A stretch of 64,000 bases of DNA from Bacteroides sp. (lineage in GTDB: Bacteria > Bacteroidota > Bacteroidia > Bacteroidales > Muribaculaceae), in assembly GCA_014801535.1 (NCBI GenBank), contig JAAVEA010000024.1, positions 29,834-93,833 on the forward strand. The letters are read 5' to 3'. This document shows, one piece after another, positions 1 to 7,603 of the stretch. The notes under the pieces are model-generated. The model had not been told where the DNA came from. It saw nothing but the letters and a program-made list of their open reading frames with translations, and ran no database searches. The position numbers and the translations under genes were made by a program. How positions within the stretch are numbered: the stretch's first letter is position 1; each line of letters starts with the position of its first letter.

Positions 1-1597
1 GCAGGAATCGCAGCAGACGGTAAGCCTGCGCATATTCCCGGGCAGTGTGGGGCACATCGCGCAACAGAGGTTCCGCATATTCCTTCATCACCCCTATTTC
101 AAAGATAAGCGACGAATTGAACATTGCATCGGCATTCTCCTGAAACGGGAATATCCATTTCTCCTCCCCTCTCCTGACGCTTGGCCAACGCCTTATCGTA
201 TCGAGAGCCGAGGTGTGACGATATTTATAATCGCGCACGATGCGGCGGAGAAGACGGTTGTCGGAAGTGGATATCCAGTTATGATCGTCTATGCGCAGAG
301 TGGTGAGGGCCGACACATATATCTTATATATATTCTTCTGGGGAATAGAGGCTGTGAGTTCCGGATTGAGCCCGTGAATCCCCTCTATTAAAAGCACGTC
401 GTTCCCTTCGAGGCGCAATGGTTTCTCCTTTTCGATTCTCCGTCCGTATTCAAAACTATAAGTGGGAAGATTAATCTCCTCTCCTCTGAGCAATGCCTGT
501 AGATCGCTGTTGAATCGCCCGAGGTCAAGGGCATGGAGGTGCTCGTAGTCATAATCTCCGCTCTCATCGCGGGGAGTCTGCTCGCGATTCACGAAATAAT
601 CATCAAGAGAGATCATCTTAGGCACTATGCAATTTGTCATCAGCTGTATGGCAAGACGCTTGCATGTAGTGGTCTTTCCCGATGATGACGGCCCGGCCAG
701 CAGGACGATTCCGGCTTCTCCCAACTCTCGTCTGCGTGCTATGTCATCGCTGATGCGACCCAACAGTTTGTCGTGCATGGCTTCGGCCACATTTATAAGG
801 TCGGCCGTGCGCCTCTGTTCTATAGCCCTGTTGAGTTCACCTACATTCGATACCCTTATCACCTTGTTAAAATCGAGATAGTCGGTGAAAGCCTTATAGA
901 GTTTAGGTTGAGAAATCGGTGCCATCACCTTTCCCGGAGAAGCAGGATCAGGCCCCATAAGAAGAAAACCCGATTTGGCAGCCACAACATCAAAGAGAGA
1001 GATATGTCCCGTAGAGGGTGCCAGCGGACCGTAATAACTGTCAGCCAGACCGTCGAGAAGATAATATGTTGTGTAAAGATCTTTCACACTTTCGAGAAGC
1101 GACACCTTGTCGTGCAGTCCTTGGGAACGGAAAATCTCCACCACATCTTTTGTAAGCATCTCCTTTCTTTCAAAGATGAGATCGGCTTCAGAAATCATTT
1201 TCAATTTTTCTTTCAGAACGCCACACATCTCCTCGTTCATCATCACCATATGCCCCTTTTCATCATAAAGACGGCAATAATGACCCTTGGCAATGGAAAG
1301 CTCTATGCGCAGACGATAGCCGGGGAAACACTCGGTGACTGCCTTGTAGGTCATCATGCAAAGCGAACGTGTATACACATCAAGACCGGCTCTTGAACTA
1401 TAATCCAGAAACTCGACCTGCTTGGGAGCGTAGATCGGGAAATCAAGATTTTCCGTCTTATTGTTGATCAAAGCGCATATAGGTGTTAGATTCAGGCTAT
1501 CCTTAAGCCGGGCAGCCACATCGGCCGGGGTGTCGCCTCCGGATATGTTGACATACGATCCGATATTAATGCAATAGATTTCGATTTCCTTTGCCAT
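1..1597 (-). CDS. Nucleoside (uridine-type) kinase with N-terminal TGS-like region, 3' end beyond window
   Basis: The reading frame is open from an ATG at 1595-1597 to the window edge, about 532 codons, and the C-terminus is missing. The N-terminal part resembles the TGS/threonyl-tRNA-synthetase-like region found in Bacteroidetes uridine kinase-like proteins. The kinase part carries a clear P-loop (GPSSSGKTT, encoded near 690-660) followed by a phosphoribulokinase/uridine kinase-like segment (SLDDYFVNRE, then a Y-D-Y-E-H motif and LLIEGIHGLNP). The family phosphorylates nucleosides in the cytoplasm; substrate specificity cannot be read here. A minus-strand -7 element lies at 1667-1674, giving a leader of about 60 nt. 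The start is preceded by a purine-rich stretch (AGGAGA), and no other start fits better. Confidence 0.85.
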   Translation of the reverse strand, partial: MAKEIEIYCINIGSYVNISGGDTPADVAARLKDSLNLTPICALINNKTENLDFPIYAPKQVEFLDYSSRAGLDVYTRSLCMMTYKAVTECFPGYRLRIELSIAKGHYCRLYDEKGHMVMMNEEMCGVLKEKLKMISEADLIFERKEMLTKDVVEIFRSQGLHDKVSLLESVKDLYTTYYLLDGLADSYYGPLAPSTGHISLFDVVAAKSGFLLMGPDPASPGKVMAPISQPKLYKAFTDYLDFNKVIRVSNVGELNRAIEQRRTADLINVAEAMHDKLLGRISDDIARRRELGEAGIVLLAGPSSSGKTTTCKRLAIQLMTNCIVPKMISLDDYFVNREQTPRDESGDYDYEHLHALDLGRFNSDLQALLRGEEINLPTYSFEYGRRIEKEKPLRLEGNDVLLIEGIHGLNPELTASIPQKNIYKIYVSALTTLRIDDHNWISTSDNRLLRRIVRDYKYRHTSALDTIRRWPSVRRGEEKWIFPFQENADAMFNSSLIFEIGVMKEYAEPLLRDVPHTAREYAQAYRLLRFL

Positions 1598-1666
1598 AGA
1601 CTCTCCTATTTTTCATAATTTTGCCCCCTACACAGGGAAAAAGTCCCTAAAAACCCTCCTTTTTCG

Positions 1667-1674
1667 CAAAATTA
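1667..1674 (-). promoter_or_regulatory. Putative -7 element for the nucleoside kinase gene
   Basis: On the minus strand this reads TAATTTTG, matching Bacteroidetes TAnnTTTG. No TTTG is seen at the expected -33 distance, so this is only a half match. Confidence 0.4.
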
Positions 1675-1705
1675 ATAAAAAATATTGATGATTTTTAATA
1701 AAAGT

Positions 1706-1736
1706 TTTGTCATTCCAAAAAATATGCTTACCTTTG
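1706..1736 (+). promoter_or_regulatory. Bacteroidetes-type promoter for tRNA-Glu and rpsT
   Basis: TTTG at 1706-1709 and TACCTTTG at 1729-1736 are separated by 19 nt, an exact match to the Bacteroidetes -33/-7 consensus. The start point would fall about 7 nt downstream, roughly 25 nt before the tRNA. No other promoter is seen before rpsT, so both are probably cotranscribed. Confidence 0.8.
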
Positions 1737-1768
1737 CAGTGCAAAGTGCCTGAAGGCAGTTGTATTGT

Positions 1769-1843
1769 GGTCCATTCGTCTATCGGTTAGGACGAGAGAT
1801 TTTCATTCTCTAAAGAGGAGTTCGACTCTCCTATGGACTACCA
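1769..1843 (+). tRNA. tRNA-Glu (UUC), copy 1, CCA encoded
   Basis: The sequence folds as a complete cloverleaf. The acceptor stem pairs 1769-1775 with 1833-1839, with a G.T pair at the base. The anticodon stem AGAGA/TCTCT encloses a 7-nt loop with TTC at 1802-1804. The T-arm contains GTTCGAC. The discriminator A is at 1840 and CCA is encoded at 1841-1843. It lies 32 nt upstream of rpsT behind a strong promoter. Confidence 0.95.
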
Positions 1844-1875
1844 ATTTATTAAACAAGACAAAGTAATTTTTAAAA

Positions 1876-2127
1876 ATGGCAAATCATAAATCGTCATTAA
1901 AAAGAATTCGCCAGGCGGAGAAAAGAAGACTACAGAACCGTTACTGGGCAAAAACAGCTCGCAACGCTGTGCGTCGCATCCGTAAGATGACCGACAAAGC
2001 TGAAGCTACTGAAGCATACAACAAAACCAGCGCTCTTCTCCAGCGTCTCGGTCGCAAAAATATTATTTCCAAGAATAAAGCAGCTAACCTCTGCAGCTCT
2101 CTTGCGAAACACATCAACAAAATTTAA
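1876..2127 (+). CDS. rpsT: 30S ribosomal protein S20
   Basis: The 83-residue, Lys/Arg-rich protein begins [18 protein letters not shown] and contains the S20 landmark segment around [16 protein letters not shown] near the C-terminus. S20 binds 16S rRNA in the body of the small subunit. Length and start agree with bacterial S20. The gene sits between two identical tRNA-Glu genes and is probably transcribed from the promoter at 1706-1736. A GC-rich hairpin (arms 2139-2144 and 2163-2168) follows the stop codon and may be a processing or attenuation element before the second tRNA. Confidence 0.97.
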   Translation: MANHKSSLKRIRQAEKRRLQNRYWAKTARNAVRRIRKMTDKAEATEAYNKTSALLQRLGRKNIISKNKAANLCSSLAKHINKI

Positions 2128-2182
2128 AATAGTAAAATCCGCCGCATGGCCTGCTTAGGAGCCGGCGGCCGTGATTTGTGTC

Positions 2183-2254
2183 GGTCCATTCGTCTATCGG
2201 TTAGGACGAGAGATTTTCATTCTCTAAAGAGGAGTTCGACTCTCCTATGGACTA
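2183..2254 (+). tRNA. tRNA-Glu (UUC), copy 2, no encoded CCA
   Basis: These 72 nt are identical to copy 1 from the first acceptor base to the discriminator A. The next bases are CTT, so CCA must be added after transcription. The flanks on both sides differ from copy 1, so the duplication covers exactly the mature tRNA. An intrinsic terminator follows 25 nt later. Confidence 0.93.
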
Positions 2255-2278
2255 CTTCCCCAAATCCATCCTATCCCC

Positions 2279-2321
2279 GAGACCGGCAGTCTTTTTTGAC
2301 CGTCGGTCTCAATTTTTTTTT
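2279..2321 (+). terminator. Intrinsic terminator after tRNA-Glu copy 2
   Basis: GAGACCG (2279-2285) pairs with CGGTCTC (2304-2310) and is followed by AA and nine Ts. It closes the tRNA-rpsT-tRNA transcription unit. Confidence 0.8.
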
Positions 2322-2346
2322 GAAAGCCCACTAAACTATCCCCCAT

Positions 2347-3822
2347 ATGTGTAATCTCAGATCTCTGATTCCGCTATTTATATTGCTTCTCTCCTCATTT
2401 GCTTTCAGCGCAAAGGGAGAATGGAACGACTCTATACGCTATCATGCAGAAATAGGCGCATCTTTCTCCGGCGGACAACACACACCCTTCTGGATGGCCA
2501 ATAACCAATACGGACTGGCCTCTATAACAAGAAACAATGGCTATCTCCGTGCCGGAGTCTTCCACGACATGGACACCACAAAGAGGTTCACATGGGGAGC
2601 AGGTGCGGATCTGGCCGTTGCGGCAAGGTTTACATCAGTGTTCGTGGTGCAACAACTTTACGGAGAGGTTAAATATCGTTGCCTGAATCTGCTTCTCGGT
2701 TCGAAAGAGTTGAACGGTTTCATGCATAACTCCGATTTAGGCTCCGGCAACATGATGTTTTCAGGCAATGCACGCCCGATTCCTCAATTAAGGATCGGAA
2801 TCTTCGATTATGCCGATGTGTGGGGAACCAAAGGATGGTTCGGAGTGAAATTATATGGAGCGTTCGGTATGTTTACCGATAACCGATGGATAAAATCATG
2901 GGCCGGTCCCTCCACATCATATACCCTCAACACCCTTTATCACTCCAAGGCGATAGCGTTCCGCGTGGGAAATACCCGGCAGTTCCCTCTTCAACTTGAA
3001 ATCGGAATGGAAATGGCCACTCAATTTGGAGGTGACAGATATAAAGATGGAGAGCTAATCCGGAAAATGCCGAGAGGATGGAAGAACTGGGTAAAAGCTG
3101 TATTCCCTATGAAAGGGGGAAACGATACCCCGGCAAGCGACCAGCTTAATGTCGAGGGAAACATGCTTGGAGCCTGGAATTTTGCTCTCGCATGGAAACC
3201 CGCCGCTGATTGGAGCGTGAAACTTTATTACGAACATTTCTTCGAAGACCATTCGATGATGACTTTCGATTATCCTTGGAAAGACGGTTTGTATGGAGTG
3301 GAGGCTCACTTCCCAAAGAATAGATGGGTTTCAGAAGCCGTATACGAATTTCTATATACCAAAGACCAGTCAGGACCGGTATATTGGGATCATGACTCTC
3401 AGATCACAGAGCAGGTTTCGGGGGTAGACAATTATTACAATAACTATAACTATAACGGATGGCAACACTGGGGAATGGGCATAGGCAACCCGCTTGTAAT
3501 CTCTCCCATATATAACGCCAACCATCAGTTATATTTCCTATGCAATCGTGTATGGGCTCATCATCTTGGAATAAAAGGCAATCCTACCGATGAGATCGGC
3601 TACCGCCTGCTTGCATCATATTCCAAAGGGTGGGGATCCTACAGCACCCCACTCCCGGAAGTGAAATCTAACTTCAACCTCCTTGCTGAAGTTAATTGGA
3701 AACCCAAGGCTCTGAAGGGATGGGAAGGAGCTTTAGGCTTCGGTATGGACGCAGGCTCGATGCTTGGCAACAGCTATGGTGTTTCGTTAAAAATCAGCAA
3801 GACCGGTTGGTTTCTCAAATGA
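2347..3822 (+). CDS. Wzi-like capsule assembly / outer-membrane beta-barrel protein
   Basis: The 491-residue protein has a signal peptide (about residues 1-22, ending around FAFSAKG). The aromatic-rich, alternating pattern that follows (HTPFWMANNQYGL, GGDRYKDGEL, NYNGWQHWGMGIGNP) is typical of the capsule-assembly Wzi family of outer-membrane barrels in Bacteroidetes. In Enterobacteria, Wzi anchors capsular polysaccharide at the cell surface; a role here is inferred. No capsule genes are adjacent, so the actual ligand is unknown. The start codon lies only 26 nt after a terminator and no promoter is evident. An imperfect 20-bp duplication (3829-3863) follows the stop codon. Confidence 0.75.
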   Translation: MCNLRSLIPLFILLLSSFAFSAKGEWNDSIRYHAEIGASFSGGQHTPFWMANNQYGLASITRNNGYLRAGVFHDMDTTKRFTWGAGADLAVAARFTSVFVVQQLYGEVKYRCLNLLLGSKELNGFMHNSDLGSGNMMFSGNARPIPQLRIGIFDYADVWGTKGWFGVKLYGAFGMFTDNRWIKSWAGPSTSYTLNTLYHSKAIAFRVGNTRQFPLQLEIGMEMATQFGGDRYKDGELIRKMPRGWKNWVKAVFPMKGGNDTPASDQLNVEGNMLGAWNFALAWKPAADWSVKLYYEHFFEDHSMMTFDYPWKDGLYGVEAHFPKNRWVSEAVYEFLYTKDQSGPVYWDHDSQITEQVSGVDNYYNNYNYNGWQHWGMGIGNPLVISPIYNANHQLYFLCNRVWAHHLGIKGNPTDEIGYRLLASYSKGWGSYSTPLPEVKSNFNLLAEVNWKPKALKGWEGALGFGMDAGSMLGNSYGVSLKISKTGWFLK

Positions 3823-3828
3823 ATCTCA

Positions 3829-3863
3829 AATAAACCTTATTTCCATATAATAAACCTTATTTC
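3829..3863 (+). repeat. Two-copy 20-bp direct repeat after the Wzi-like gene
   Basis: AATAAACCTTATTTC occurs at 3829-3843 and again at 3849-3863, a period of exactly 20 bp. It lies between the stop codon and the next lipoprotein gene. Confidence 0.7.
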
Positions 3864-3886
3864 TTCATCCAAATCCTTTGTATCAG

Positions 3887-4318
3887 ATGAAATTTCTCAA
3901 ATATATAGTTCCGGCAATCATCTTCACTGTTGCTTTATTTTGCGGAATCTCTTGCAACAAGGCGTCGCATAACGGCAAGCTCGACGGTCAATGGCAGGTC
4001 ATGTCGGTTGAAGATATAGCCACAGGTGATGTGGCCACCCCTCAGGAGCCCGGATATTTCTGCATATACCTCCACATATTCCAGCTTTCGATAATTTCAC
4101 CGGAAGGAAGCTCCCGAATATCGGCAAACATGACATATGACAAGAACGGCTCCACACTTTACTGCGATTTCCCCTATGTCGCTGACAAAGATGTGGAGAG
4201 TCTGCTTGGTCCCTACGGAATCCAATCCAATCCCGTCACTTTCGACATAACCAAATTAGATGGCAAATCTTTGGTGTTGCGTAGCGACAAGACCTTGATC
4301 ACATGTCGTAGATTTTGA
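3887..4318 (+). CDS. Small lipocalin-like lipoprotein
   Basis: Starting at the ATG at 3887 gives 143 residues with a lipoprotein-type signal (MKFLKYIVPAIIFTVALF, then a Cys in GISCNK). An upstream in-frame ATG at 3878 adds only three residues. After the Cys comes a short domain with the LDGQWQVMSVED start typical of lipocalin-like Bacteroidetes lipoproteins, ending in SLVLRSDKTLITCRRF. The lipobox is relaxed, with G at -3. Function is unknown; outer-membrane attachment is inferred. It lies 9 nt upstream of rnhB. Confidence 0.65.
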   Translation: MKFLKYIVPAIIFTVALFCGISCNKASHNGKLDGQWQVMSVEDIATGDVATPQEPGYFCIYLHIFQLSIISPEGSSRISANMTYDKNGSTLYCDFPYVADKDVESLLGPYGIQSNPVTFDITKLDGKSLVLRSDKTLITCRRF

Positions 4319-4327
4319 TTTTCGCTT

Positions 4328-4924
4328 ATGCTTCTCCCTTACATGATAGCAGGAATACCCGAAGCCGGATGCGATGAAGCCGGCAGAGGTTGTTTGTGCG
4401 GCCCTGTTTCCTGCGCCGCAGTGATTCTTCCACCCGATTTCTCTTGTGAGGAGCTTAACGATTCCAAACAACTTTCCGCAAAGAAAAGGGAAACGCTCAG
4501 GCCGCTTATCGAGAGGGAAGCACTTGCTTGGGCTGTAGTGATGATAGAGCCTGAAGAAATTGACCGCATCAACATTCTCAAAGCCTCTATTGCAGGGATG
4601 CAGAGGGCGCTTGATAATCTGACGGTGCGTCCCAAACATATAATTGTCGATGGAAACCGATTCACGCCATACCGTGACCCGGAATCATTCATGGATATCC
4701 CTCACACCACTGTAGTGAAGGGCGATGGGAAATATATGGCGATAGCGGCGGCCTCAATTCTTGCTAAGACCCACCGTGACGAATTGATGATGAAATATAA
4801 TGAAATCTATCCCGGCTATGGTTGGGACCGTAATGCCGGCTATCCCACAAAGGAGCATCGCGAAGCCATCGCCCGTCTCGGCCTGACACCAATCCACAGA
4901 CATTCTTTCAGGCTTCTGCCTTGA
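4328..4924 (+). CDS. rnhB: Ribonuclease HII
   Basis: The 198-residue protein has the RNase HII N-terminal motif GCDEAGRGCLCGPV, with the first catalytic Asp-Glu pair at residues 16-17. It also carries IIVDGN and an AKTHRDELM segment with the C-terminal active-site region. It removes RNA from RNA-DNA hybrids and single ribonucleotides from DNA. The start at 4328 is conventional; Met6 (4343) is an alternative that would match the usual short N-terminus. A 10-bp periodic array follows the stop codon directly. Confidence 0.95.
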   Translation: MLLPYMIAGIPEAGCDEAGRGCLCGPVSCAAVILPPDFSCEELNDSKQLSAKKRETLRPLIEREALAWAVVMIEPEEIDRINILKASIAGMQRALDNLTVRPKHIIVDGNRFTPYRDPESFMDIPHTTVVKGDGKYMAIAAASILAKTHRDELMMKYNEIYPGYGWDRNAGYPTKEHREAIARLGLTPIHRHSFRLLP

Positions 4925-4940
4925 TTCTTATTCTTAAACA

Positions 4941-5020
4941 TGATGAATCATGATTCATCATGTTTTATCATGATTATTTTTTCATGATTTATCATGTTGC
5001 ATCATGTTTAATAATGATGC
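4941..5020. repeat. Decamer array between rnhB and the polyprenyl synthase
   Basis: About eight units of roughly 10 bp (TGATTCATCA, TGTTTTATCA, TCATGATTTA, TCATGTTGCA and similar), with one 1-bp slip near 4980. They fill the gap between two convergent genes. The same unit recurs at 6821-6950 and 20301-20370. Confidence 0.8.
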
Positions 5021-5022
5021 CA

Positions 5023-5997
5023 TTATCTGTCGCGGGAAATTATAAATTCAAAAATCTCCTTAAAAGCCTCTTTTGATGTGGAATCAGGATAACGGTCAAT
5101 TATAGCGTTGGCTTCCTCCTGCATCTTACGCATAACATCGAAGGCATAATCTATACCCCCCTCCACTTTGGCAAATTCTATCAGTCGATTGATTTCCTCT
5201 GTGGAAAGATCCCCTCTCTTTATTAGTTCGCGCATAGACTCGGCATCCTCCTCATCGGCATGATTGAGAGCATAGAGAAGCGGGAGGGTCACTTTCCCTT
5301 CGCGCAAATCATTTCCGGTGGGTTTGCCTATCTGCGGATTATCGTAATAGTCGAATATATCGTCTTTAATCTGAAAACAGAGTCCCAACAGCTCGGCATA
5401 TGTCACCATCGGTCCGATCTGCTCTTGAGGAGCATTGACAGCCTCGGCCCCCATCTTGACACAGTGCATGAAAAGAGAAGCCGTTTTCTTCCGGATCATC
5501 ATGAAATAGCTTCCTTCGTCAAAATGATGTTCACGCGCATTGGTGATCTGGTCGATCTCGCCAAGCGACAGTTCTTTTCCAAGAGAAGACAAAGCCGATA
5601 TGATGGAAATATGTCCCGTCTTTATTCCGGCTGCAAGTGCATTTGAAACAAAGAAATCGCCGACAAGCACAGCCACATGGTTTCCCCACATACGGTTGAT
5701 TGTCGGTTCTCCGCGCCGCAAGACGGTTTCATCCACCACATCATCATGAATAAGCGAGGCATTGTGGAGCATCTCAAGAGCCGCTCCGGCATAAAGGACA
5801 TCCTCATTTACTTCTCCAAACATCTTGGCACTCAAGATAACAAGAATAGGACGGATCTGTTTCCCCTTCTTTTCAAGATAGGTGGTCACAATTCCGTTCA
5901 TCATCCGGTTGCCCGTGCGCAATGTGTCGTTAATGATTTCATTCATTGCCTTGAGCTCAGGGTGCAACCGCGTCCTTATTTTTTCAAATTGCTCCAT
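5023..5997 (-). CDS. Polyprenyl diphosphate synthase (octaprenyl type)
   Basis: The 324-residue trans-isoprenyl diphosphate synthase has both Asp-rich motifs: DDVVDE (residues 85-90) and DDIFDYYD (212-219). The GKPTGNDLREGKVTLPLLYAL segment is typical of the family. It condenses isopentenyl diphosphate onto an allylic primer to make the polyprenyl chain of quinones. Chain length cannot be fixed from the sequence alone. The start at 5997 matches the family N-terminus. It lies only about 8 nt from the putative -7 element, so the mRNA may be nearly leaderless. It is divergent from pyrH. Confidence 0.9.
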   Translation of the reverse strand: MEQFEKIRTRLHPELKAMNEIINDTLRTGNRMMNGIVTTYLEKKGKQIRPILVILSAKMFGEVNEDVLYAGAALEMLHNASLIHDDVVDETVLRRGEPTINRMWGNHVAVLVGDFFVSNALAAGIKTGHISIISALSSLGKELSLGEIDQITNAREHHFDEGSYFMMIRKKTASLFMHCVKMGAEAVNAPQEQIGPMVTYAELLGLCFQIKDDIFDYYDNPQIGKPTGNDLREGKVTLPLLYALNHADEEDAESMRELIKRGDLSTEEINRLIEFAKVEGGIDYAFDVMRKMQEEANAIIDRYPDSTSKEAFKEIFEFIISRDR

Positions 5998-6005
5998 AAG
6001 AGCTA

Positions 6006-6013
6006 CAAAATTA
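6006..6013 (-). promoter_or_regulatory. Putative -7 element for the polyprenyl synthase
   Basis: On the minus strand this reads TAATTTTG. No -33 TTTG is seen at the right distance. If used, transcription would start within a few bases of the ATG at 5997. Confidence 0.45.
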
Positions 6014-6077
6014 CAAAAAATCTTCTAATCTTAATACTTATTTTAACTTTACTCTTCATTCTTTTCTAATTTTATAT

Positions 6078-6085
6078 TAACTTTG
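6078..6085 (+). promoter_or_regulatory. Putative -7 element for pyrH
   Basis: TAACTTTG matches TAnnTTTG. It overlaps the most upstream possible pyrH ATG (6083), which supports using the ATG at 6110 instead. The -33 box is not clear. Confidence 0.5.
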
Positions 6086-6109
6086 GAGGAGAAACAACGA
6101 AACAAGACG

Positions 6110-6817
6110 ATGAAATATAATCGAATTTTACTAAAACTATCGGGAGAATCACTTGGAGCGGGTCAGGGCACCGGCATCGATACCGACCGTCTTAAATCAT
6201 ATGCACGTCAGATAAAGGAGATGGCCGATACCGGTCTGCAGATCGGCATTGTGATCGGAGGCGGCAATATTTTCCGTGGCCTTTCAGGAGCAGGAGCCGG
6301 TTTCGACCGCGTGAAAGGAGACCAGATGGGTATGCTTGCCACAGTGATAAATTCTCTTGCCCTCAGCTCCGCACTTGAGGCCATCGGGCAACCGGCACAG
6401 GTGTTCACGGCTATTGATATGCACCCGATCGGCGTGCATTATTCCAAATGGCGTGCCATTGATGCTATGAAAGAGGGTAAAATCGCAATCATCTCTTGCG
6501 GAACCGGAAACCCCTATTTCACTACTGATACAGGCTCGGCTCTCCGAGCTATCGAAATAGAGGCCGATGTAATGCTCAAGGGCACACGTGTCGACGGTGT
6601 ATATACGGCTGATCCTGAAAAAGACCCCGAGGCAGTGAAGTTCGACGAGATAACCTACGACGAGGTGCTCGCACGCGGACTGAAAGTGATGGATCTCACT
6701 GCAACCGCCCTTTGCAAAGAGAACGGAATGCCTATTTATGTTTTCAATATGGATATCGAAGGTAATCTCAAGAAAATGCTTTCGGGAGATAACGTGGGAA
6801 CATTGGTCAAAGCATGA
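6110..6817 (+). CDS. pyrH: UMP kinase
   Basis: From the ATG at 6110 the protein is 235 residues, starting MKYNRILLKLSGESLGAG, the normal start of bacterial UMP kinases. An in-frame ATG at 6083 would add nine residues but lies inside the -7 element. Family motifs include GGGNIFRG, DQMGMLATVINSLAL and the C-terminal FNMDIEGNLKKML. It phosphorylates UMP to UDP in pyrimidine synthesis. It is followed by a 130-bp decamer array and then frr, the usual pyrH-frr order. Confidence 0.96.
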   Translation: MKYNRILLKLSGESLGAGQGTGIDTDRLKSYARQIKEMADTGLQIGIVIGGGNIFRGLSGAGAGFDRVKGDQMGMLATVINSLALSSALEAIGQPAQVFTAIDMHPIGVHYSKWRAIDAMKEGKIAIISCGTGNPYFTTDTGSALRAIEIEADVMLKGTRVDGVYTADPEKDPEAVKFDEITYDEVLARGLKVMDLTATALCKENGMPIYVFNMDIEGNLKKMLSGDNVGTLVKA

Positions 6818-6820
6818 TAT

Positions 6821-6950
6821 TCATGATTTGTCATAGTTCATCATGATTTGTCATAGTTCATCATGATTCATCATGGTTTATCATTTTGCATCTTGATTCG
6901 TCATGTTTCATCATGATGCATCTTGATTTATCTTGCTTCATCTTGATTCA
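6821..6950. repeat. Thirteen-unit 10-bp tandem array between pyrH and frr
   Basis: Thirteen consecutive decamers without any indel: consensus TCATGATTCA, with variants TCATAGTTCA, TCTTGATTTA and TCATGTTTCA. The first unit starts 3 nt after the pyrH stop and the last ends 17 nt before the frr start. Confidence 0.9.
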
Positions 6951-6967
6951 ACAAAACTCATATATAT

Positions 6968-7525
6968 ATGGAAGTTAAAGAATATTTATCAAATGCAGAA
7001 GATTCCATGCAGCTTGCAGTGGAATATCTCGAAGACACGCTAAGCCACATCCGTGCCGGTAAAGCTTCAGCACGTCTCCTCGACGGCATACGTGTGGAAT
7101 ATTACGGCTCACTCGCCCCCATTTCAAATGTGGCCAATATAAGCGTGCCCGATGCCCGCACAATTGCCATCACTCCTTGGGAAAAAGCTATGTTCAAAGA
7201 GATAGAGAAAGCTATCATCAACTCTGAGCTGGGCATAACTCCTGAAAATAACGGTGAAGTGATCCGCATTTCTATACCTCCTCTCACCGAAGACCGACGC
7301 AAGCAGCTTGTAAAACAGAGCAAAGGCGAGGCCGAGAATGCAAAAGTATCTGTGCGTAATGCACGCCGCGAAGCCATCGACGGTCTCAAGAAAGAGATCA
7401 AGAACGGTCTCAGCGAAGATGTGGAGAAAGATGCCGAGAACGATGTTCAGAAGCTTCACGACAAATATATGAAGAAAATTGACGCTGCATTCGCAGAAAA
7501 AGAGAAAGAGATACTCACAGTATAG
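6968..7525 (+). CDS. frr: Ribosome recycling factor
   Basis: The 185-residue protein shows the RRF signature: [21 protein letters not shown] near the N-terminus, [14 protein letters not shown] in the middle and a helical C-terminus ([22 protein letters not shown]). It dissociates post-termination ribosomes together with EF-G. Length and start are standard. It is downstream of pyrH in the same direction, and transcription probably ends at the inverted repeat 7562-7597. Confidence 0.97.
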   Translation: MEVKEYLSNAEDSMQLAVEYLEDTLSHIRAGKASARLLDGIRVEYYGSLAPISNVANISVPDARTIAITPWEKAMFKEIEKAIINSELGITPENNGEVIRISIPPLTEDRRKQLVKQSKGEAENAKVSVRNARREAIDGLKKEIKNGLSEDVEKDAENDVQKLHDKYMKKIDAAFAEKEKEILTV

Positions 7526-7561
7526 CCTCCTTCTCTATCTGTCTTCTACACATGACGATAA

Positions 7562-7597
7562 AATCCCGTGGCCTGTCAAATCTCAAGCCACGGGATT
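7562..7597. terminator. Bidirectional terminator between frr and the glycosyltransferase gene
   Basis: A perfect 11-bp stem, AATCCCGTGGC (7562-7572) with GCCACGGGATT (7587-7597), lies between two convergent genes. Confidence 0.8.
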
Positions 7598-7603
7598 ATA
7601 AAT

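Noticed and set aside
773..1396. Plus-strand frame of 207 codons opposite the nucleoside kinase
   Set aside because: The minus strand encodes a protein with a P-loop and kinase motifs; the plus frame has no likeness to a family.
1769..2254. tRNA-Glu pair as attachment sites of an integrated element
   Set aside because: The segment between them is rpsT only, with no integrase or mobile genes.
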